Origin: Cyanidiococcus yangmingshanensis | Lineage: Eukaryota > Rhodophyta > Bangiophyceae > Cyanidiales > Cyanidiaceae | NCBI GenBank assembly: GCA_013995675.1 | Contig: VWRR01000013.1 | Span: 468,631 to 532,630, forward strand | Reading direction: 5' to 3' | DNA length: 64,000 nt | Part shown: one piece after another, positions 19,901-29,772 of the stretch | Numbering within the stretch: position 1 is the stretch's first letter | How the letters are laid out: each line of letters starts with the position of its first letter | Notes under the pieces: generated by a model | The model's database searches: none | The model's input: the letters and a program-made list of their open reading frames with translations, nothing else | What the model was told of the DNA's origin: nothing | Made by a program: the position numbers and the translations under genes

Positions 19901-22900
19901 GCAGCAGACGGTTATCTGTGCTGGTGAGCAGTACTTGAGCAGCATTGATGCGATAGTTGGCTTGTATCCGCCAACGTGGTTGCAGCAGCAGGGGCAAACG
20001 TACACAGGGTTGCCAACAGGGAGGCAGCGGCGCATGATAAAGTATTGCCGGAGAGTGTTGGTCGGACCACCCCTGCCAGAGCGTGCACTTGATCGGTACA
20101 CTGCGCCAGCAAACGAGCAACGTGTGCACCGGCAACCACCGAGCGTTTCGGTGCACCAGCTCCACGAGAAAGCGGTCGTTCATCGCGGATCAGTAGATGA
20201 AGGACTTGTATGGCTGCGATCGCCGCGTCCTGCGCAGCGGCTGGACACCACCACTCATCACGGAGAAGTAGACACGCTCGAGCAGGGATCAGCAGCAGTG
20301 CACGCAACTCTGACGAGATCGCTCCCGTTACTTCGCTGGGACGCCGCAGCGCCGACCAAATGGATTGCTCAGATCTCGCGGTTGAGGCGTCATCCTGCTC
20401 CAGCGCAACTAGAATAAGATCGCAGAGCGCCTTGGCCAGCGCCCATCCCTCAGACGTGTTGGCGTAGACGTAGCGATCCCAGGCGCCGAGGATATGCTCG
20501 ATTGCGAATCGTGCACTGGCTTGTGTATCCGTCAGCTCACAGCGCGTTGCGAGCAGGAGCAGATTGGTCAGAAACCCGTAATGGCTCGTTTCGCGCGCTC
20601 TCCATAGCGCCTCTTGGAGAATGCTAAAAGGGGCCTGAAAAAGGCCATATCGCTGCAGCGCTCGTCGTACTTGTGCAGCTGCGGCGACAGGATCTTTTGC
20701 TGAGACCTGCACGAGCCACTCCGCCGCCGCTTCTTGAACAATACCTGGGGCCCGACTCGTCACGACTTTGAGACACTGTTCCACCAGTTCGCCTTCAGAC
20801 CGCAACAGGGTCGCGATTTCTAATGAGGCGCTGGTCAAGGCGGTCAAGACGCGGATGAGGCCAGCGAGGATCTCGGCATGCCGAATCTGGGCCGGCGAGG
20901 GCGTCTCCGGAGACGACCGCCAACGACTGGTCAAGGCATCGAGACCGCGCATCAACTGCGCATAGTTTGCTACCGGGTGCCCGCCATTCTCCAAATAGTC
21001 CCAGATTGGCTCTGCACAAACCGCTGTATAACGTAGCAGATCGAGGAACGCTATGAGCATTGGAAAAGCGACGGACGAGATGCGCTCATCGAGAGCCGTC
21101 GGCGTTCTCTGTCCCCCTGAAGACGCGAGTAGATCCTCGTCCACAACGCGAGCGTAGAGCAGATCCACCAAATCCAGGTATGCGTCTCCAACAATGCGAA
21201 TTAGGTCGACTTGAAACTCGCCCATGGGCTCAAGCGCGAGACGGCAGGCGCTCTCGGGCGCTAAACGGGCGCCTGCCGCGAGCACACTCGTGACCTGTGT
21301 ACACCAGGTCGTGTGCAATTGGCGATTGCGGTATGCCATCATCTCGTCGGTCTTTTCGTCCTGATGACCTGTTTCTATTTCACTGCGTTGTTTTGGGAGC
21401 AAGCGGTTCGTTTGCGTGTCTGTCTCTGCAATCGTGCGGGCGGTTATTTCGAACAGGCGGCTGACAACGCCAGCAGCGCCAAGATCCATGACAAAGTCGG
21501 CAAAAAGATCCACGGAAAGAGGTGCGATGGCAGCCCACACTTGGCCGGCTGAGCGCGTCTCCCGCGAAACCTGGTTGCTGCTCGAGCCACGGTACCCAAT
21601 AACCAAGAATCGCCGACAGCGCTCCCTGCTTGATGCTCTCATAGGCCAATTGGAGGTACTTGTCGACCATCGCGGGGTCCGTTCCAGTTGTCGGTGTCGC
21701 CATCAGGAACAGCGCAGCTACGAGTGGGACCAGGCGCAGCAACGCCGTCAGGTTGGTGCTATGCCAATGTCGCAAAGCCGACGGATCCTTTCTGATGATA
21801 TGGGGATCCACCATTTCAGTCGTGTACTGTCCAGCTGACAAGATCTGTTGACGCATGTTCTCCTCATGTTTCGTTGCGCCCACGAGGTGCTGATTCCAGT
21901 CTTCGAGTAATTTTTCCAATTCTGCAAGCAAAAGTCTCATCTTCCAGCAGCTTATTTGCAGAGAAAAGCGAGTCTGCAGTGCGCAGAACATGCAAATTCT
22001 CCAAGGGGTGGTATCTTGTGGGATCCAGCACTCCGCGAACACTCAAGGACAGCAGAACGAGGACGTCGATCGCCTCATTCAGACTCGTGCCCTGGAGTGG
22101 ACCGCGTGTGATCTGCGCATCAGCACCTGTGCCACTGATACCGCTTCCAATAGAAAGCGTTATCTGTCGAAGCAGTTTCAAAAGCGTCATCGCTTCCTTC
22201 GCCGTGAACTGGACACTATAAGCGAGCGTAAAGAGGCAGTGTGTGAGGGAGCGCCGCTCCCCCTCAAAGAAGCGTTCTCCTGACTCTAGACGAGCCATAA
22301 GGTGGGCGATCAGACCATATTCCGCCACCAGCCTTCGTCTCGTCTGCAAAAGGCATTCGGTTCGTGTCCACTGACTCCTCAGGTGGGTTTGGCGCTGGGA
22401 CGCGTCAGCGGCACTCCGCATCGGCCGCACAGCGGCGGATATCCCAGTCTGCGGGTCCAAGAGCGGGGTCGCCAGAATAAGCCAAAGCGCTTGAAGCTGA
22501 GACCAGCGTTCTTGCCGATACCCTTCTTCCACGTACGATAAGATTTCGATTTCTTTGGATGCCGTCTCTATCGAACTGCTGGCGGGAATGACGCGCAGCT
22601 CATTGGCCCAGCATACGACGAGGTCGGCGGCTTCTGTCTCTCCAAGGCCAGTTCTTTCCGAGACCGTCACGATCAGCTGACCCAAGTCAGCAGGCACTCG
22701 TTGCGGTGTGGATGACTCTCCTAGCGCCAGAACCGCTGTGCCGTTACGAAGCTGCTCTGCAAGCTGCCGATCACGGGGCCGCCCGCGCTCTAACGGCGAA
22801 CCAAGGCTGGGCTCCAGAGGCAACAGCTCCGCAGAAAGCAGATCCTCCGATTCAGCGCCAAGCGCATGAGCCGAGTCTATTGCCCGAACAAGGCGACTGT

Positions 22901-22928
22901 ATCGTCTCTCAATGATCGGTAGTAACAT
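16956..22928 (-). CDS. Nup205/Nup192-like inner-ring nucleoporin, in four reading frames joined by three apparent +1 shifts
   Basis: A giant alpha-helical scaffold protein of about 1,990 residues, the size of Nup205/Nup192, from the ATG at 22928. The segments are 22928 to ~21926, to ~21546, to ~19950, to 16956. At each junction skipping one base restores a continuous helical sequence (for example LLEDETFA joined to ELEKLLEDWNQHL, and FAGDALS joined to GQVWAAIAPLS). No GT-AG intron fits. The N-terminus shows the Nup205/Nup192 pattern: IIERRYSRLVRAID, then ERTGLGETEAADLVVCW. The rest is Leu/Ala-rich solenoid with no other domain. The protein would anchor the inner ring of the nuclear pore complex. 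Nup188 is the alternative paralogue. The frame is open upstream to 23186, but that part is Arg-rich and unconserved. The three breaks could be assembly errors or gene decay. Confidence 0.65.
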
Positions 22929-23009
22929 GCGACACAGGCGCCTCGTTCGTGTCCACACGCTGTGCCAGAGACGAAACGCAATGAACGCGCGTCTACTAGG
23001 TAGATACCT

Positions 23010-23032
23010 GCGCGCGCGCACGCACGCACGCA
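23010..23032. repeat. CGCGCACGCACGCA tract
   Basis: Alternating purine-pyrimidine run about 80 bases upstream of the nucleoporin start. Same motif as at 3989-4015 and 28139-28260. Confidence 0.55.
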
Positions 23033-23508
23033 GACTCGATGGTGGCGGCACGAGATCCCAGCGACGCCCGTGTCCGAAACGAGCTGGGCCCGAACACACC
23101 GCTCGACGAGACAGAGGAGCATGCCGATCAAACGGATGCCCCATACGCTTTGGTTGTAGAAACGGAATCCGCAGAGTGCAACGCAATAGCTTCCACGCAT
23201 GTGTTCATGAGCATTCGCTGTTGATAGAAACCATATTCCATAAAAATGTGTGTGTGGAAATCGATATAAAGAAAAGCAATACATCATAGACAAACATGGA
23301 ACTGGACTTGGAAACGAGCAGAGCAATCTTCGTAAGAAATATGCATAGCATTGGATTCGCTGCTGTTGGTCGCGACGAAATCATGAACGCGGTCCATCGA
23401 GGGCGTCGACAATGGCCGGTGCGGCGCTAGCGCAGGCGATGGCGTTCCGCTCAAACGAATGGGACAGCACTTGGTCGGTCGCTGAACGAGCGCGAGCGAG
23501 TCCCAGAC

Positions 23509-23555
23509 CGCTCGCTTTCTGAACAGACGCTCGCTTCTGAACAGACGCTCGCTTT
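23509..23555. repeat. 18/19-base tandem repeat, 2.5 units
   Basis: Unit CGCTCGCTTCTGAACAGA, first copy one T longer, third copy partial. Lies ~230-275 bases upstream of IST1. Confidence 0.8.
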
Positions 23556-23784
23556 GTGATAGTCTCACAACAGGGGAGGACGAGTTTCGTTTGGGTCAAC
23601 GTCTTGAGTTGTTGCCAGTATTTGTGGCTGCGTTTGCTTGGTTCAACGCGGTTCCTGCATCCAAGGACAGACATCAACCCGAGAACGGCCGTCGAAAAGC
23701 TTTTTTCGCTTTGCTCCTAGGGACGTCACGGTGACTGACTGTTGCGCTTCGGCTTTTGTTTACGTCTCAGTCTAGAACGGTTTC

Positions 23785-24655
23785 ATGGGCTGGGACTGGA
23801 AACTGTCGCTCTGGAGCCGTCCGAGTCGCTTCTCTCCGGAACGGGTGCGACTCCTCTTGCAGGGAGCTAAGGCGCGGCTCGCACTCCGAAAGAACCGCTT
23901 GCGACAAAGCGTGATCACCGCAGAGCGCGAAATTGCAGCGCTCCTGGCCCCTGAGAGTGAGCTCACTGGTGCCGCGTTTGCGTCTGCGAGCGCTCGCGAG
24001 ACTGGACGAACAGACTTGGCGCGCGTTCGTGCTGAGCAGCTCTATCACCAACTAGAGCACGAGGAAGCGCTTCATTCTGTTGACGCTCTTCACGGAACTA
24101 TTACAGGCTCGTTTCAACGTCATTGAACAATGCTTTCGGATCTATCAACGTGATCCAAAAAAGGGTTTCGTAGTGCTCCCGTTGGAGATCCGAGAAGCAG
24201 TGACCAGCATGATCTATGCTTGTTACTCGTTTGCACGAGCGCCTGGCGTGCCACCAGAGGCCGCAACCGGGCCGCTCACCGGAGCAGTCAGCGAGCTCGA
24301 TGAAGTTGGCCATATCCTGGTGAAACTTTTTGGAGGGCCGGATTTTGCCTTGTCTGTCTTTGAGCGCCCCCAAGCAAGCGGCGTTAATGCGAACCTCATC
24401 CGGTTATTGGAGTGGAAGATCCCTCCCAAGGAGACTATTGTGAAAGAAATGGAGCGTATCGCTCAACATTATGAGCTGGAATGGAATCCGCCCGTTCATC
24501 TCTTTGACCGGGAAAATGGGGAACGCATGATGGCTCGTTGCGATTCGATTCCGGACGGCTTTCGAGCGACGGGGATTCGCCGCCCGGAGCCAGCCATGAC
24601 CGACGAGCTCGATCTCATGCAGCGGCTGGACAGGTTGCGAGATTTTCGCATTTAG
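23785..24655 (+). CDS. IST1: IST1-like ESCRT-III regulator, with one apparent +1 shift
   Basis: About 290 residues from the ATG at 23785. The first segment has the Ist1 N-terminal helix pattern (FSPERVRLLLQGAKARLALRKNR..., then ARVRAEQLYHQLEHEEALHS). Near 24080 the frame moves +1, and the second segment continues LTLFTELLQARFNVIEQ, REAVTSMIYACYSFA, SELDEVGHILVKLFG, and then YELEWNPP, the usual end of the Ist1 domain. In human IST1 the corresponding helices are contiguous, so both halves belong to one protein. IST1 binds CHMP1/CHMP2-type subunits and Vps4 in endosomal sorting and cytokinesis. I see no obvious MIM motif in the short C-terminal tail (~60 residues). Confidence 0.8.
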
Positions 24656-25032
24656 ACGACCACGATCATCGCTCGAGGAGGACTCGCGGTCATCGTCGTC
24701 GATTGGCCAGCTCGAATATCGACCGCACGTTTCAGTTGACGAGTGCATGCTGGATGCTCGGCCAAACCAAAATATCGTGAACGGAGCGCTGGAGCGATAC
24801 CCTTGGCCTCCAGCCGCGTCTACGCTTTGTCTACGCGGTCTGGGACCTCACCACTCAATCCCCCGACGATTGTCAAGGTTGCGGCTCGCTTGGTCGGGAC
24901 ATTCAGGGAGAGAGCAAACCGTTCGAGACGCTCTGGATTGAGCACCCTTTATACGGCGTGAGATCGCTGGACGATGTGTCCGCGCGATTGACACGGCAAG
25001 CTTGTGGGGAGCCACGTGCTCTTTTCTCTATG
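24656..25032. other. Gap between convergent genes
   Basis: Short ORFs only, nothing recognised. Confidence 0.35.
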
Positions 25033-25681
25033 CTACTTTTGTCTCGGCCACAAAAGTGGATATTCGCACCATGCAAGGCTCGGAATGCACCAGAGACAGT
25101 TGCCGACGTTCACCGCCTCGCGATCATTGAACATGCTTGCTATGGTTGGCACTGTTTCACGAACTGGATGGTGGATCCTAAACGCTGGGGAGTCAAAGGC
25201 GGAGGTATCTGGTCCCCACCAGATCGCTGCGGTGGTCGTGCGCGAAGCCTCCTCTGACTCAGGCCCGAACTTTAGATCAATCGAATCGGTCAAGTTCCAG
25301 AGATGCGCGAGACAGGGGTAAATGCCGAGCTCGCTCAGTTCAAGTTCGAAGCCAGGTCACGGACCATCTCGGGTCTTCATCGCTAACTGGTTGCGGCGCT
25401 CGTGAATCTCCGTATCCGTGAACGGTTCCATGGCGCGGACGCCTTGGGCTCGTGGATTCTCTCCACTCGGGAACGAGAAGCGTGCGCCTTGTCGACGGAC
25501 GTGAATGACGACTAGGTCGGAGCTGCTACGGTTTCGCCCTTGTCTCAGTATCGTGCATGGAGGCTCGGCGTCTCTGAGACACCGCTCCAGAGACCCTATT
25601 CCCTGATCGAGTGGGCGATCCTCCAAAGAGTGGCCTCAAGGTGATTCTGCGCATTGAGGCTCGTTCCTGCTCGCTGACCAT
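25033..25681 (-). pseudogene. Unrecognised protein gene with an in-frame TGA and an apparent +1 shift
   Basis: No family recognised. The minus ATG at 25681 opens MVSEQERASMRRITLRPLF. A +1 shift near 25625 leads into an open frame with normal codon use (EDRPLDQGIGSLERCL, SSSDLVVIHVRRQGARFSFP, MEPFTDTEIHERRNQLAMK). A TGA at 25357-25359 interrupts it, and the same frame then continues for 108 more codons (GFELELSELGIYPCLAHLW, WWGPDTSAFDSPAFRIHHPV, SLAWCEYPLLWPRQK) to a TAG at 25033. Total ~215 residues. It may be a damaged gene, a sequence with base errors, or a read-through/selenocysteine codon; no CxxU motif is present, so the last is unlikely. It lies 85 bases downstream of DNM1 on the same strand. 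Confidence 0.35.
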
Positions 25682-25765
25682 AAACACATTCTCTTTACGC
25701 GAGCTGATCGCATGACTCTATCGGGAAAACAAGTTTACGGTAGCTCATGGAAGAGCGAACAAGTA

Positions 25766-28069
25766 CTACATTTCTTCTTTGACACGCAGATCTCGCACCT
25801 CATTAATGACCATCATACCACGTTGCAAAAGCTCTACCATGCGTTTGGCGGTGGCGCGCCGCTCCGCGACATCGCTCGACTCGTTCAAGAGTTCACTCAT
25901 TCGTTCTGGTTTGTAGAGATCAGCGACCAGACGAGATTGCATTCGATCGCGGGCACGCAGCACCAGGAAACACATGATGGCCTTGGGCACCAGGTCCATC
26001 ATATTGACCCGCACAACGTCGAAATAGCTTGCTAGGAGCGTCTGAATGAGCTCAATATCGTCACGATCACGGTCGCTGCTGACCTCTCCAGCTTTGAGAT
26101 GCTCCGGAACAGATGGCAGTGTGTGAAGGCCACGGTCTTTGCGATCCTCGCCATCTTCCTCATCTTCATCTGCTTCACTGAAAAAGTTGTCCATTGTTGG
26201 ATCGCCTCGAGCGTTCCGCTCTGTGCGCGTATCTTTGTCGGCTTCGGCGGCGTCAGTCTTCTTCGGCGACTTATCGTCTTTCTGTTTCGAAGCTTCGTCC
26301 TTCTTTTGCGATTGATCTTGGTTGCGTCGCCGGGGCTGAAGTATTCGACCATCTTGACTAGTGCTCTCCTTCGGGGCCGTGTTTGCCGAGGACTGCGTAT
26401 TGACGTTCTTCGCCGATTTGTTTTTGCGCTCCTCTTCTTCCATGCGCGCGCGTACAAGTTGACCCATCGCCTTATTACCGCCGATAAAGTCCTTGTGGTT
26501 CACCGAGATGTACGAGGTCTCCATTGCAATCAGGTTCTGGACCATCTCCAGACAGGGTTGTTTCAATTCGCGCAGCAAGTTCTGGGCGCAGGCGAGAATT
26601 TCTGCGCGCAGATTCTCATACCGCTGTAAGAGCTCTGCCTCGCAGTTGAGTACAAGTCGAACCAACTCGTCGTATACCAGGTCGACACACGAATACGCCG
26701 GCGGGATGAAACGAGCGATTTGTTTCTTCACCAATAGCTCAAAGGCCAGCTCGGGAACGAACAAGGGGCTTCGGTGGCCAGTTGCGTTGCGAATGGCTGT
26801 TCGGATGTCTTCGCGAGTCAGGCCCTCAAACGCGTCCATCGACCGAAGCTCCTTCGCATAGATATCATTAAACAAATAGTTGATGCGAGCACCACCGTAC
26901 AGCTCCTGCGTGTTCACTGTCTGTTGCGAATTGCCCTCGAGCGACTTGGCAAACTCCGACGAATACCGATTGATGACGTTGAGGAGGGCACCACCCAAGT
27001 CGTCCGCGCCCTCAAACGCCGGTCCCAGCGTCTGCAATTCTTTGCGCCATTCGCCAAGCTGCTGTGACATTTTCTGACGGATATCCGGTAAGGTGTCTCG
27101 AATGTGCTTCATCAGCAATGTCGATAACGTTCGCGCCAATGTCTGCGTGCCCAACTGAGGCAGTAGGCGCCTATATACAGGATGCGACCGGAAAAAGCGT
27201 ATCTCGTCTTCGCGCGCCTGTTGAATAGACTTGCCAGCGCGAAGGTCAGCAGGTCCCCGACAGATCACCCCAATGTAGCCTAGTTTGAGCGGAATAACTT
27301 TGCCAGTCAGCATCTCCATGGCGTCTGTACCCTTATCCATCAAATCCAACTTGGTAACGACGCCCAGGGTGCGCTTTCCTTCGGGGTCCGCTTGTCGCGC
27401 GATCTGCAGTGCGTCACTCGTCGCAAGGTCCGTGGTCGCCGGATGAACTGCCAGAATGATCGCGTTTGGACGCTCAATATACGATAAAACCATCGCTCGA
27501 ATGAGACGTTCGATATCTGAAGGCTGGTCCCCAACCGGAACTTTGGTGAGGCCAGGCAGGTCCACCACCGTCAAGTTGACCACATGCGGCGAGTACACCC
27601 GCAAATTGATCGCTTTCGGACTTATTCCCTTATTCTTCCCAGTAACCCGATCGGTTTCGCGATCGATTTCAGCACGAACATCCTCAAAGTTGTAGAAACG
27701 GACACCAGGCTTGTGCAGAAACTCCGCGTACGCTTGGTTCTCCGCACCCGCCGGAATCGACTTTGGGTCAGTCGGCGCACCATCCGATAGGTTATAGCTA
27801 CCGTCCTCACGAAACATACCATTCGGATTCTCCGAATGATTCAGTTTGTCTTGAGCTGTGCAGTAGAGCTGGACGACTATGGGACGACGTGTCACAATAC
27901 CCGTCCCGCGGGGAAAGATCGACTCCCCAACGACATTTTCTAGCACGCTCGATTTCCCCGAAGATTGTGCCCCCACCACCATAATCTGTGGCAGGTCAAT
28001 AGGGTTATCCAACCCCGTTTCGGAGAAGAGATCCTGTAGTTTATTCACGATGGGAATAAGTCGCTCCAT
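25766..28069 (-). CDS. DNM1: Dynamin-related GTPase DNM1/DRP (mitochondrial and peroxisomal division)
   Basis: 767 residues from the ATG at 28069, a typical length for Dnm1/Drp1. GTPase motifs: GAQSSGKSS (33-41), the switch region with FPRGTGIVTRRP (52-63), DLPG (170-173) and TKLD (239-242). The middle domain covers about 300-500. It is followed by a Lys/Glu/Asp-rich variable insert (about 540-640) in place of a PH domain. The GTPase effector domain is at the C-terminus (IELIQTLLASYFDVVRVNMMDLVPKAIMCFLV to the end). There is no Pro-rich domain, so this is the fission type rather than endocytic dynamin. In Cyanidioschyzon, Dnm1 assembles outside the mitochondrial division ring and also serves peroxisomes. 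The plastid-dividing Dnm2 paralogue is the alternative. The sequence is intact. Confidence 0.9.
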   Translation of the reverse strand: MERLIPIVNKLQDLFSETGLDNPIDLPQIMVVGAQSSGKSSVLENVVGESIFPRGTGIVTRRPIVVQLYCTAQDKLNHSENPNGMFREDGSYNLSDGAPTDPKSIPAGAENQAYAEFLHKPGVRFYNFEDVRAEIDRETDRVTGKNKGISPKAINLRVYSPHVVNLTVVDLPGLTKVPVGDQPSDIERLIRAMVLSYIERPNAIILAVHPATTDLATSDALQIARQADPEGKRTLGVVTKLDLMDKGTDAMEMLTGKVIPLKLGYIGVICRGPADLRAGKSIQQAREDEIRFFRSHPVYRRLLPQLGTQTLARTLSTLLMKHIRDTLPDIRQKMSQQLGEWRKELQTLGPAFEGADDLGGALLNVINRYSSEFAKSLEGNSQQTVNTQELYGGARINYLFNDIYAKELRSMDAFEGLTREDIRTAIRNATGHRSPLFVPELAFELLVKKQIARFIPPAYSCVDLVYDELVRLVLNCEAELLQRYENLRAEILACAQNLLRELKQPCLEMVQNLIAMETSYISVNHKDFIGGNKAMGQLVRARMEEEERKNKSAKNVNTQSSANTAPKESTSQDGRILQPRRRNQDQSQKKDEASKQKDDKSPKKTDAAEADKDTRTERNARGDPTMDNFFSEADEDEEDGEDRKDRGLHTLPSVPEHLKAGEVSSDRDRDDIELIQTLLASYFDVVRVNMMDLVPKAIMCFLVLRARDRMQSRLVADLYKPERMSELLNESSDVAERRATAKRMVELLQRGMMVINEVRDLRVKEEM

Positions 28070-28722
28070 GGTCACGGCTTCACGAGCACCAGCCCAAACC
28101 AGTTGAACTGAAACGGGTCTTCAATCGCCTGTCACACGTCCGTGCACGGGTCGCCCAGCGTGCGTGCGCCCGTTCGAGACACGCACGCCTCCGCGCGCAT
28201 CGTGATGCGTGCCGTCGTCGGTGCGTGCGCGCGAAACGGATCCACCCGGATGCGTGTCGTAGATGCATGGCGCGGCCGCCTTGATTGTTCATTCGCTCAC
28301 GCAGCGCTCGACGTGGCGGGGCCAGCTGCCTGCGCTCATCTCTTCAGAACTGGTGATGGTGATGATGATGACAATTCTCAAAGAACTAGGCGTTGGTCAT
28401 GGTGATGATGATGGCGGTGGCCACGGGTCATCGTTCGTGATCGTCTATGATTCGATGGCTGATTCGTCGGTCGCCGTATAGGGTGGCAGACGGCGTGCGT
28501 CAGAGCAATAGACTCGTCGTTGGCGATAGGGAACGTATGGTCTATCGATCTTGCTCGATAAACATGGTCTGTGGAGAATATCAGATTTGTCAGCATCAGG
28601 TTATTCGTGTTATTTGTGATGACAAGCAAATTGTGACCAATACAGCGCAATATGCGTTGGCGGTTGGGTATACCATGCGCAGGTGCGTATCCTAGGTTGA
28701 AAGAACGGTCTGCATGGAATGA
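28070..28722. other. Upstream region of DNM1 with GCACGCAC and GAT repeats
   Basis: Contains clustered GTGCGTGC/CACGCACG elements (28139-28260) about 70 bases upstream of the DNM1 ATG, and two GATGGTGATGATGATG runs at about 28351-28418. No gene seen. Confidence 0.4.
28139..28260. repeat. Clustered GCACGCAC-type motifs
   Basis: Several GTGCGTGC, CACGCACG and GTGCGTGCGCGC elements within 120 bases upstream of the dynamin gene. Possible promoter element. Confidence 0.4.
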
Positions 28723-29184
28723 ATGGCTGATGCTTCGCTCTGCGTCCTATGGTGTTGCGAGGCCCTTTATAAACCGTTGTCGCTAGAGAAAAGGATTTGG
28801 ATCTCTATCCAGATTTGGCCAAGGCCTGGTGTGCATTCCCATGGACCATGCAAAATGATGGAAGCATACACAGCTGTTCATTTGGCGCTGGGATCGATGC
28901 TGATCATTGCCTCAACGTGGAGCCGTTCTCCGGGTCGGGCCATCCACGCAGCGTGCGCGGATGCTCTCGTGCGCTCCTTCAGAGTCGTGGTGAAAACACT
29001 GATTCGTCGCTCGAGCCAGGACAACTCCGACACCTCGAGCTGTAATGGTCCTTATCGGACCGTCAATAAAGTCCTCAGTGAGCTACTCGTTTCTTTCGAG
29101 TCAGTCCTCTCCAGCGACGATGCACGAAAAGCATGGACCGCATCTGAGAAAAGTCGTATTTCTCGCCTTGCGATGATGGTTTAG
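28723..29184 (+). CDS. Hypothetical protein, 153 residues
   Basis: Not recognised. The ATG at 28723 opens a frame to 29184. The second half (MMEAYTAVHLALGSMLIIAS, then RAIHAACADALVRSFRVVVKTLIRR, KVLSELLVSFESVLSSDDARKAW, ASEKSRISRLAMMV) is helical and has coding-like codon use. The first ~45 residues look less like protein. An alternative frame at 28797-28860 (DLYPDLAKAWCAFPWTM) also looks coding, so this gene may be frame-shifted. No transmembrane helix is certain. Could be a fragment of a larger helical-repeat protein. Confidence 0.4.
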   Translation: MADASLCVLWCCEALYKPLSLEKRIWISIQIWPRPGVHSHGPCKMMEAYTAVHLALGSMLIIASTWSRSPGRAIHAACADALVRSFRVVVKTLIRRSSQDNSDTSSCNGPYRTVNKVLSELLVSFESVLSSDDARKAWTASEKSRISRLAMMV

Positions 29185-29772
29185 GGACCGACTAAGCACA
29201 GAGTTGGTTCGATGCACGATCAGGCATTGTGCCTTCCAGTAAGCGACGCCGGACCCGCGAGCACAGCATCATCAAAAGTGAGCAACGTGGAGGGTTGTAC
29301 GCGAGGCAAGCGAGGATCCATTGCGTCCCCAGTGCCAGCTACACACTTCAGGTGTGCGCACCGTTTTTTCGTACTTTCCAGAAAGCACAAGTCCATCAAG
29401 TGAAGAGGTTATTCTCCTCGTCGTCCATGGTTGGTGTGATCTAAGATTAGCAGCACCAGCGATACGCACCGAATCGTCCACCTACTCCTATGCGCTTCAG
29501 CGATCGGCGATGTGATCAGCTCATAAGCGATTTTTATCGACCCTGTTCGAAAGCGAGTCACGTATATAGCAAGTACCGTTACACTGGAATGGTCCAGTAC
29601 CGCACGCGTGCTCTCGAGTCCTCGCGCTTGCAAAGCCCGGAAAACTTCGTCCACCAACCAAGTGTTGGTGTCGGTTTTCCGCCTGGCGCCAACCATCCAA
29701 CCATCTTTCCTGGACGGGTGCCGCAACATCGGACGTGAAGATAGCTACACTCCCAATGCTCGCAGCTTCAAA
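29185..29772. other. Gap between convergent genes
   Basis: Nothing recognised. Confidence 0.35.

Larger units (their letters stand above)
22929..23784. other. Shared upstream region of divergent genes
   Basis: Contains a CGCACGCACGCA tract at ~23010-23032 (about 80 bases before the nucleoporin ATG), an AT-rich stretch (23221-23290) and an 18-base tandem repeat at ~23509-23555. No gene seen. Confidence 0.4.

Noticed and set aside
24080-24110. Intron explaining the IST1 break (acceptor-like CTATTACAG)
   Set aside because: The bases before that AG encode LTLFTELLQ, which belongs to the conserved Ist1 helix, and no donor lies upstream.
28351-28418. GATGATGATG runs as a CRISPR or satellite array
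   Set aside because: Simple triplet repeats without spacers of constant length.
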